A DNA stretch of 5,629 nucleotides, from the NCBI GenBank assembly GCA_024643945.1, contig JAHELX010000434.1, forward strand, positions 1-5,629, given 5' to 3'. Made by a program: the position numbers and the translations under genes. Origin of the DNA: Anaerolineales bacterium. GTDB lineage: Bacteria; Chloroflexota; Anaerolineae; 4572-78; NAK82. Of the stretch, positions 1 to 4,502 are shown one piece after another; the stretch's first letter is position 1; each line of letters starts with the position of its first letter. The notes below the pieces were generated by a model. The model worked only from the letters and a program-made list of their open reading frames with translations, did not search any database and was not told where the DNA came from.

Positions 1-667
1 GATGACGCGGCGGCAGGTGGCTGTGCCCTTTGTCGTGCAGTCGCCCCAGGAACTGCTGGACCTGATGCAGCACCCGGCCGAGAACCGGAGTGACGTGGAG
101 AGGTACCTGCGGCGGGGCGCTCAGCGCCCCAGGCTCCGCGCCTGGATCGATGGGCAGAATATGGCCGTCGAAGAATTCGTTAGCACGCTCACCGAGCGCA
201 GTGAGAGCAACTTTATGTACCTGCGCTACGTGTTGCTGGAGATCGAGAAAGGGGCATACGAGCACCTGAGCGTTGAGAACCTGCCCATGGGGCTGGAAGG
301 TTATTACGACGATCACTGGCGACGGATGGGGATGACGGCCAGGCCCCTGCCGCGGGTCAAGATCAGGATTGTGTACATCTTGAGTGAGGTACAGCAACCA
401 GTATCCCGCAAGCTGATTACCCAGTTCGCAGACAGCCAGGATCTGCGCATCGACGAGCTGACGGTACAGGAAGTGCTGGATGAATGGGATGAGTTCTTGC
501 ACGAGCAGTCCCATCCAGACGGTACACGCTACAGCGTGTATCACGCCAGCTTCCGGGACTTCCTGCATCGCAAGGACATCGTGCAAGCCGCCGGCGTGAC
601 GATTCAGGGCATCCACGGGCTGATTGCGGACAATTTGTGGGAAGATCTGTTTGGGGACGAGTTATGA
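1..667 (+). CDS. STAND/NACHT-like P-loop ATPase, C-terminal part (5' end outside window)
   Basis: This is the C-terminal roughly 220 residues of a large STAND-type signalling ATPase (the NACHT/NB-ARC-like class often fused to WD40 or TPR repeats). The frame is open to the left edge, so the ATG at 2-4 is probably internal. No Walker A or B motif lies in the visible part; it matches the helical region after the nucleotide-binding domain. Seen from position 2: SNFMYLRYVLLEIEKG at about 69-84, LPMGLEGYYDDHWRRMGM at about 94-111, a winged-helix-like stretch with VYILSEVQQPVSRKLI at about 124-139, then YHASFRDFLHRKDIVQAAGV at about 180-199. These are familiar from memory in chloroflexal and cyanobacterial STAND proteins, as is the ending NLWEDLFGDE. 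Such proteins act as cytoplasmic switches in signalling, and some act in phage defence; which applies here cannot be told without the N-terminal effector. The stop TGA overlaps an ATG (ATGA), hinting at a coupled downstream gene. Family confidence is good; function is open. Confidence 0.8.
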   Translation, partial: MTRRQVAVPFVVQSPQELLDLMQHPAENRSDVERYLRRGAQRPRLRAWIDGQNMAVEEFVSTLTERSESNFMYLRYVLLEIEKGAYEHLSVENLPMGLEGYYDDHWRRMGMTARPLPRVKIRIVYILSEVQQPVSRKLITQFADSQDLRIDELTVQEVLDEWDEFLHEQSHPDGTRYSVYHASFRDFLHRKDIVQAAGVTIQGIHGLIADNLWEDLFGDEL

Positions 668-720
668 GTATTGAACGATACTACAAACTTGCCAAGTTAG
701 CCAGTTGCGCCGGCCACTAA
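664..720 (+). pseudogene. 18-codon ORF overlapping the STAND gene stop; possible stump of a lost downstream gene
   Basis: An ATG at 664-666 overlaps the TGA of the ATPase gene as ATGA, a classic arrangement for translational coupling. The frame reads MSIERYYKLAKLASCAGH and ends in TAA at 718-720. The helical, basic start (ERYYKLAKLA) resembles, from memory, the opening of TPR-like partner proteins that follow STAND ATPases in Chloroflexota, but the resemblance is short and not provable here. After the stop no frame continues the theme before the convergent gene begins at 774. The simplest reading is the first codons of a truncated second cistron. A real 18-residue peptide or pure chance are alternatives. 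Confidence 0.3.
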
Positions 721-759
721 TGCCTTTTCCACGGTACAGGGTCTCCTTTATCTGTTAAC

Positions 760-807
760 ACCCCGGTCAATTGTCACCGGGTAGGCTCAACAAACCTTAC
801 CCGGGTG
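760..807 (-). terminator. Overlapping inverted repeats at the 3' end of the propeller gene; weak terminator candidate
   Basis: Three related blocks, ACCCCGGT (760-767), ACCGGGT (776-782) and ACCCGGGT (799-806), form two mutually exclusive hairpins. One pairs 760-767 with 776-782 around an 8-base loop with one bulged C. The other pairs CACCGGGTA (775-783) with TACCCGGGTG (798-807) with one bulged G. They span the stop codon of the minus-strand propeller gene and lie between two convergent genes, where a bidirectional terminator would be expected. There is no T-run after either hairpin on either strand, so Rho-independent termination is doubtful. Confidence 0.25.
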
Positions 808-2066
808 GTATCCATCGGCCACCTTTGAGGAGCGTCCGTATCCATCAACCACCTTTGATCGGTGCCGTCGCTGCTCATGGCGTAAATTCCATTATGACCA
901 TTACGGTCAGACGAGAAGACAATGTCCCGCCCGTCAGGTGACCAGACAGGTCCCCAGTCTTGGGCCTTATGATAAGTTAACCGCCTCTGATCGCTGCCAT
1001 CCCTGTTCATGACGTAAATTTCCCGGTTGCCGTCCCGGTCGGAGACAAAGGCGATGCGCTGCCCGTCCGGCGACCAGGCCGGTCGCTGGTCGCGGCCCTC
1101 AGAGTTGGTCAACAGCCTGAAGTCGCTGCCATCGCGGTTCATCACGCCGATCGCCAGTCCTTTTTGAGGATGATGGGCGGTAAAGGCGATCTGCTGTCCA
1201 TCCGGAGACCAAACCGGGTCGAGCCCCTCGGGTTCCAGCCGGGTCAGGTTTGTGCCGTCGGCATTGACCACGTGCAGGCTGTAGTCGTAGTTGACAAAGA
1301 CAAGTTGCCGGCCGTCCGGCGACCAGGCGGGCTCGGGACAGGGGCCGTCCCCGTGATTGATTCTCAGGCTGCTGACCTCTTTCAGGCCGCTGCCGTCTAC
1401 ATGCAAATACAGATCCTCGCCCTCGACCAGCACCTGCGGCGGTCCGGCTTCTTGCGCGTCGAGCATCAAAATAACCGGACCGCCTGCGGTAGACTGTGTT
1501 GGGTCTCCCAGCCCCACCAGCAGAAATTCTTCCCGGCCTGTCCAGCGGATTTCGTTGATGATATAGCCCGAGACCGTCCCCACCTGGCGCTGAGCGTTAA
1601 CCGACCGGTCAAAAATGTATAGCTCACTTTGTTGGGCCGCATCGTCGTAAAGGCTGTAGGCGATCTGACGTCCGCTGGGAGACAGGGCCCAGGTGTAAAG
1701 AGAGGGATGCTCACTTTCCGCAAGCTGTTGGCTGAGAAAGGACCGGGTCCAGGCGCGAGGCAGCCACCGGGCTGGGTCCGTTGGGTCATAGGTGGCGCTC
1801 TCCGCGACCACCAGCCCGTCGAGCGAGAGGATACGCTGGCTGGGAGTCAGCAGCAGCCTGCCATCGGGCGACCAATCCATATTGTAGGGGACCACGCCGT
1901 AACCGCCGATAGGATATTGCCCCAGGTTTCTGATGACGGCCCCATCCGGTGAGATGAGCCAGTAAATGTACTCTGTTTCAGCGTTGGTGATATCGTGGGG
2001 ATTGGCGTCGCTGGCGACGGCGATCCACTTGCCGGTGGGGGACCAGCGGGCAAAAAAGGGTTTCAT
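774..2066 (-). CDS. WD40-like (PD40/TolB-type) beta-propeller repeat protein
   Basis: A 430-residue protein built almost entirely of PD40 blades, the repeat found in TolB and in many Chloroflexota kinases and surface proteins. Blade signatures (WSPDG or variants) begin at about residues 8, 65, 128, 175 (degenerate, WTG), 248, 286, 331 and 375, giving about eight. The last four are textbook, for example PVWSPDGRDIVFSSDRNG followed by IYxMxxDGxDxR. The propeller is expected to be a binding or scaffold domain; no catalytic motif is visible. There is no signal peptide, lipobox or membrane helix, so as drawn it is cytoplasmic, unlike TolB. The ATG at 2064-2066 lies almost inside the first blade, no purine-rich Shine-Dalgarno precedes it, and an in-frame stop lies at 2106-2108, so this may be an N-terminally truncated gene. 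A 10-residue duplication marks the C-terminus. It lies 109 bases downstream of the MFS gene on the same strand and may share its transcript. The family is certain; its role and functional state are not. Confidence 0.85.
   Translation of the reverse strand: MKPFFARWSPTGKWIAVASDANPHDITNAETEYIYWLISPDGAVIRNLGQYPIGGYGVVPYNMDWSPDGRLLLTPSQRILSLDGLVVAESATYDPTDPARWLPRAWTRSFLSQQLAESEHPSLYTWALSPSGRQIAYSLYDDAAQQSELYIFDRSVNAQRQVGTVSGYIINEIRWTGREEFLLVGLGDPTQSTAGGPVILMLDAQEAGPPQVLVEGEDLYLHVDGSGLKEVSSLRINHGDGPCPEPAWSPDGRQLVFVNYDYSLHVVNADGTNLTRLEPEGLDPVWSPDGQQIAFTAHHPQKGLAIGVMNRDGSDFRLLTNSEGRDQRPAWSPDGQRIAFVSDRDGNREIYVMNRDGSDQRRLTYHKAQDWGPVWSPDGRDIVFSSDRNGHNGIYAMSSDGTDQRWLMDTDAPQRWPMDTTRVRFVEPTR
808..858 (-). 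repeat. Tandem 30-base duplication at the 3' end of the propeller gene
   Basis: Bases 808-828 and 838-858 match at 19 of 21 positions with a 30-base period. On the coding strand this gives QRWLMDT-DAP-QRWPMDT, a 10-residue step directly after the last blade's DGTD motif. The period keeps the frame. It replaces the usual blade end (DGSDQRRLT in the preceding blade), so it looks like a fairly recent slippage duplication, not an old blade repeat. Confidence 0.75.
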
Positions 2067-2175
2067 AGGAGTAGCGCTAAGGCTCGGTTTTGGGCCTCCA
2101 TTGATTTAACACTTTCTCAAACAATCAAATTCTTTGCGGCAACAGTCGCTTTAACTTCCGTCAAAGGCTGCCTTA
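2067..2175 (-). other. Intergenic spacer between MFS and propeller genes
   Basis: These 109 bases are AT-richer than the flanking genes. On the minus strand I find no convincing sigma70 promoter: TTGACG and TTGATT occur but without a -10 at the right distance. A weak hairpin with a G-U pair (GGCAGC with GTTGCC, 19-base loop) lacks a T-run, so no clear terminator separates the two genes. A 12-codon frame (2063-2101) starts with ATGGAGGCC and its TGA overlaps the propeller ATG; it also has no ribosome-binding site. Confidence 0.4.
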
Positions 2176-3537
2176 TTATCCGCGCACCACCGAGGTCAGC
2201 GCGCCCAGGACGGCCACGCCCGTTGCCGCGAGGAAGCCATCCTTGATGCCGGTGAAGAGCGCCATTCCGGAAGCGTTCCCCGGATTGTTGCCTAGAACAG
2301 TGGTGAGGATCGCACCCGCCAGCCCCACACCCAACACCATGCCGACGTTGCGCGCCGTAGCCAGCGTCCCCGCCGCAATTCCCTGGCGGTGACGCGGCGC
2401 CGCGCCCATCAACGCGCTGTTGTTCGGTGAGACGAAGATACCCGTCCCCAGCCCGGCTGTCGCCAGCGCCAGCGCCACGCTACCCCAGGAGGTGCCAGGT
2501 CCCAGGCCTGACAGAAAGAACAAGCCAATGGCCAGGATGAGCATGCCCAGTGTACCCAGCAGCCGTGAGCCGATGCGGTCCGACAGCGTGCCGCTGAGAG
2601 GTGCAGCGACCGCCATAATGAGGGGTTGAGCCGTGAGCAACACGCCGGCCTGGGCGGTATTCAGGCCACGACCTTGAATGAGGTAAAAAGGCATCAGAAA
2701 GGTGATGCTGTACAAACAGATATAGTTCAACACGGCGCTGGCAGCCGCTGCTGAAAACAGGCGGCGCTCAAACAGGCTCAAGTCGAGCATCGGATACGGG
2801 ACGCGCCGCTCGGTGATCAGGAAGGCGCTCAGCAGCAGCAGTGCCACGACCAGCAAGGCCAGGAGCGCGGGCGACACCCAGCCCCAGGCGTGGCCCTGAT
2901 TCAACCCCAAAAGCAGCGCGACCAGACCGCCGATAAAGGTCAGCGCGCCAAGCATGTCGAATCGCTCTGCGTTTTTTTGAGCCACGTCGCGGGGGATGAA
3001 GCGCAAGCAAAGCAGCAAGGCCAGCAGGCCCACCGGTACGTTGATATAGAAAACCGCGCGCCAGCCGAACTGGCTCGTCAGCCATCCGCCCAGCGAAGGG
3101 CCGGTGGTCAAGCCCAGGTAAGTCATCGTCGCCTGCAGGCCGAGCGCCTGGCCACGCTGAGTCGAGGGAAAGTTCTTGGTCAAAATCGCCGGCGAGCTGG
3201 CAAAGAGCATGGCCGCCCCCAGTGCCTGAAAGGCGCGAAAGCCGATCAGCGCGCCCACTGTGGGCGCATTACCGCACAATGCCGAACCCAGCACAAATAC
3301 CACGAAGCCAAGGGCGTAGATCACCTTGTGCCCACGCAGGTCGCCCAGGCGGCCAAAGGTGAGCAGCAACCCGCTGACCACTAGCAGGTAGACCGTCACC
3401 ACCCATTCGACGCTAGCGACCTGGCTGTCGAAGGAACGATTCACCACCGGCAGCACGGTATTGACCACGCTCCCATCCAACGCGGACATGAACGTGCCCA
3501 CGCCCACCGAAAGCAGCACCCACCATTTGCGGTCCAT
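2176..3537 (-). CDS. MFS drug/H+ antiporter, DHA2 (EmrB/QacA-like, 14 TM)
   Basis: A 453-residue major facilitator superfamily transporter of the DHA2 family, expected to export drugs or metabolites across the cytoplasmic membrane in exchange for protons. Family motifs are in order: SALDGSVVNTVLP at 18-30 (motif D1, with the membrane-embedded Asp21), GRLGDLRGHK at 62-71 (motif A, loop 2-3), GFRAFQALGAAM at 99-110 (motif B, with Arg101), GLTTGPSLGGWL at 142-153 (antiporter motif C), and an A-like SGTLSDRIGSR at 315-325. About 14 hydrophobic segments can be counted; the length is slightly below the usual 470-510, and the C-terminal tail is very short (ends TSVVRG). The ATG start is supported by GGGGAG at 3541-3546, although the 3-base spacing is short, and by a normal MDRKWWVLLSVGVGTFMSALDG opening. 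A promoter lies about 170 bases upstream. It appears intact, unlike its neighbours. Substrate cannot be predicted; no TetR or MarR regulator gene is adjacent. Confidence 0.93.
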   Translation of the reverse strand: MDRKWWVLLSVGVGTFMSALDGSVVNTVLPVVNRSFDSQVASVEWVVTVYLLVVSGLLLTFGRLGDLRGHKVIYALGFVVFVLGSALCGNAPTVGALIGFRAFQALGAAMLFASSPAILTKNFPSTQRGQALGLQATMTYLGLTTGPSLGGWLTSQFGWRAVFYINVPVGLLALLLCLRFIPRDVAQKNAERFDMLGALTFIGGLVALLLGLNQGHAWGWVSPALLALLVVALLLLSAFLITERRVPYPMLDLSLFERRLFSAAAASAVLNYICLYSITFLMPFYLIQGRGLNTAQAGVLLTAQPLIMAVAAPLSGTLSDRIGSRLLGTLGMLILAIGLFFLSGLGPGTSWGSVALALATAGLGTGIFVSPNNSALMGAAPRHRQGIAAGTLATARNVGMVLGVGLAGAILTTVLGNNPGNASGMALFTGIKDGFLAATGVAVLGALTSVVRG

Positions 3538-3540
3538 ACA

Positions 3541-3546
3541 CTCCCC
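3541..3546 (-). promoter_or_regulatory. Ribosome binding site of the MFS gene
   Basis: On the minus strand GGGGAG is followed by TGT and then the ATG. The match to the anti-Shine-Dalgarno is good but the 3-base gap is shorter than the usual 5-9. A second purine run, AAGAGAAG, lies further upstream. It supports the chosen start, which also gives a normal DHA2 N-terminus. Confidence 0.5.
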
Positions 3547-3695
3547 ACGTTACTTCTCTTGGATATATCGCGTCGTCCTTAGGTGGCGCAGCCAGGGCCT
3601 CCCATCGCGCCGAGGGCCACCCGGTCTGCCCCCGCCAGCACCACCTCGCCCCAGGCCAATTCTTCCGCCACCGGTCCGCCGCTGATGTATTTGCC

Positions 3696-3724
3696 AAGAT
3701 AGCAAAGTATGCCTGGAATGTCAA
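3696..3724 (-). promoter_or_regulatory. Sigma70-type promoter with extended -10, upstream of the MFS gene
   Basis: On the minus strand a perfect -35 TTGACA (3719-3724) is separated by exactly 17 bases from TATCTT (3696-3701, four of six consensus matches). The -10 is preceded by TG plus one base, the extended -10 signature. Transcription would start near 3688-3690, giving a leader of about 150 bases before the MFS start. CCAGGC occurs twice, flanking the -35 (direct repeat with 14-base period), and could be an operator, but six bases are too few to claim one. Confidence 0.7.
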
Positions 3725-3811
3725 GCCTGGCAAAAACGAAATGGTGCCCCTTGGCCGTGGAAGGCATATAGGGTGGCCGTCACCGGCAGGCCACACCCAT
3801 GCTCCCCATTC

Positions 3812-3847
3812 AAAAGCAAAAGGCCCTCCCTATAGCGGAGAGCTTTT
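3812..3847 (-). terminator. Rho-independent terminator (minus strand)
   Basis: Read on the minus strand, AAAAGCTCTCC (3837-3847) pairs with GGAGGGC-C-TTTT (3818-3829) around a 7-base loop. That is 11 pairs with one G-T wobble and one bulged C, followed by TTTTGCTTTT down to 3812. It lies just beyond the tRNA-like 3' end and upstream of the MFS promoter, so it would stop transcripts from the right and insulate the MFS unit. The arms also end in TTTT on the plus strand, so weak bidirectional action is possible. Confidence 0.65.
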
Positions 3848-3849
3848 GT

Positions 3850-3877
3850 GAGCCGGCCCGACGGGGCTCGAACACGC
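3850..3877 (-). other. Fragment resembling a tRNA 3' end (T-arm plus acceptor strand)
   Basis: On the minus strand GCGTG-TTCGAGC-CCCGT (3861-3877) looks like a T-arm: the canonical loop TTCGAGC (3866-3872) closed by G-C, with one T-C mismatch among five pairs. It is followed by CGGGCCG (3854-3860), suitable as the 3' strand of an acceptor stem, and then directly by a terminator hairpin, as behind tRNA genes. No matching 5' acceptor CGGCCCG, D-arm or anticodon arm lies upstream; that place is taken by the hairpin at 3894-3926. It also forms its own inverted repeat (GAGCC/GGCTC, 3850-3869). If real, it is a tRNA stump or an attachment-site half, not a working tRNA. Confidence 0.3.
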
Positions 3878-3893
3878 ATGTGACGTCATGGCG

Positions 3894-3928
3894 AAAGCCG
3901 CTCGATGCGATCCATCGAGCGGCTTTTT
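3894..3928 (+). terminator. Strong Rho-independent terminator (plus strand)
   Basis: AAAGCCGCTCGATG (3894-3907) pairs perfectly with CATCGAGCGGCTTT (3913-3926), a 14-pair stem with a 5-base loop, followed by a run of five T (3924-3928). Read on the minus strand the same stem is followed by only three T, so it is clearly oriented to stop rightward transcripts. No plus-strand gene or promoter is recognised upstream, so it lacks an obvious client; an unseen small RNA is one possibility, a displaced terminator another. Confidence 0.8.
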
Positions 3929-4057
3929 GTCTGCCAGAAGTATACCACGGAGAGCCAGATTGGGCAAAGTGGCCGTATGATGTTGACAACAGCACTGTTC
4001 CTCGTGACCCTTGAACGGGGAAGGTGGCTGTGACAATGCTGAAAGGCAGGCAAGAAA

Positions 4058-4502
4058 TCAGTGGACCTGGATGGTTGGGTCAAGATCTAGCCGCCGGTGG
4101 ATCTCGGCATCGTACCAGCGCACGCCGGTGCGCTCCGCGGCTGCCTCGGCCTGGTCCAACACGGGCAATCCGGCCGCCGGCCGCCCGGCCAGCCCGTACA
4201 TCTCGGCCAGCATGGCCAACTGAGGCGGAAGCAGCACCGCACCCTCGGCCTGGCCATCCCCGATGCCCTGGCGTATGTGGGCCAGCCCGGCTTCGACCTC
4301 TCCTTGCCCGACCAGCGCCCAACCGCGACAGAAAGCGGCTGCGGCCAGAATGTGTGATAATCCGTACCCGGTCGAGAGTTGGCTACAGGCCTCGGCCGGG
4401 GCCAGGACCGCCTCAACCTCACGCCGGAGGATATGAGCTAAGTAAATACAGCACGCGGTAACGCTGGTCGGAGTCCGCCACCTGATCGCACAGCAGCCGG
4501 GC
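4058..4502 (-). pseudogene. Degraded C-terminal TPR region of the AAA/TPR ATPase
   Basis: Homology to the C-terminal TPR domain of the upstream ATPase family continues past its stop. Directly after the TAG, in the same frame, 27 codons read ARLLCDQVADSDQRYRVLYL and on to a TGA at 4419-4421. A different frame then carries the protein: LRREVEAVLAPAEACSQLS (from about 4429), then FCRGWALVGQGEVEAGLAHI, MLAEMYGLAGRP and ERTGVRWYDAEIHRRL (to about 4088), before a meaningless tail ends at TGA 4058-4060. From memory of the family, RGWAL.EQG, GL..IRQG, LLAE.YG and G.RWY.AE are conserved TPR signatures in this order. The frame change near 4430-4450 also joins parts that are normally far apart, so a block of TPRs seems deleted. 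Intact family members end a little beyond RWY.AE..RL, so the 3' end is also cut or eroded. No methionine-started frame covers this; it is a remnant. Confidence 0.75.

Larger units (their letters stand above)
3538..4057. other. Gene-free region between the MFS gene and the ATPase pseudogene
   Basis: About 520 bases without a supportable gene. From left to right it holds the roughly 150-base leader of the MFS transcript, a strong minus-strand promoter (3696-3724), a minus-strand terminator hairpin (3812-3847), a tRNA-3'-end-like piece (3850-3877), a plus-strand terminator hairpin (3894-3928), and about 130 bases (3930-4057) in which I see nothing beyond short chance motifs. Open frames of 60-130 codons exist on both strands, but none has a ribosome-binding site or family resemblance, and the minus-strand ones straddle the promoter or overlap the MFS gene. 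Confidence 0.6.

Noticed and set aside
1164..1622. 152-codon plus-strand ORF
   Set aside because: It lies opposite the clearly coding PD40 repeats and its sequence shows no domain; it is a shadow of the propeller gene.
2890..3384. 164-codon plus-strand ORF
   Set aside because: It lies opposite the conserved MFS motifs and is low-complexity Gln/Ala/Arg-rich, as expected of an antisense frame in GC-rich DNA.
3579..3796. Minus-strand ORFs of 62 and 127 codons in the MFS leader region
   Set aside because: They start upstream of the strong promoter, have no ribosome-binding site, show no family resemblance, and the longer one runs into the MFS gene in another frame.
3881..3888. TGACGTCA palindrome
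   Set aside because: A perfect 8-base palindrome, but single, short and inside the tRNA-like/terminator region; an operator cannot be supported.
3840..3960. Complete tRNA or tmRNA on the minus strand
   Set aside because: I could not find a matching 5' acceptor strand, D-arm or a 7-base anticodon loop with T33 and a closing stem; only the T-arm and 3' strand fit.
3989..4000. AACAG-CA-CTGTT inverted repeat as an SOS or repressor box
   Set aside because: The half-sites are reversed relative to the LexA CTGT-N8-ACAG box and only five bases long.
3983..4037. TTGACA and GACAAT on the plus strand as a promoter
   Set aside because: At 17 bases from TTGACA the sequence is GACCCT, which is not a -10, and no plus-strand gene follows.
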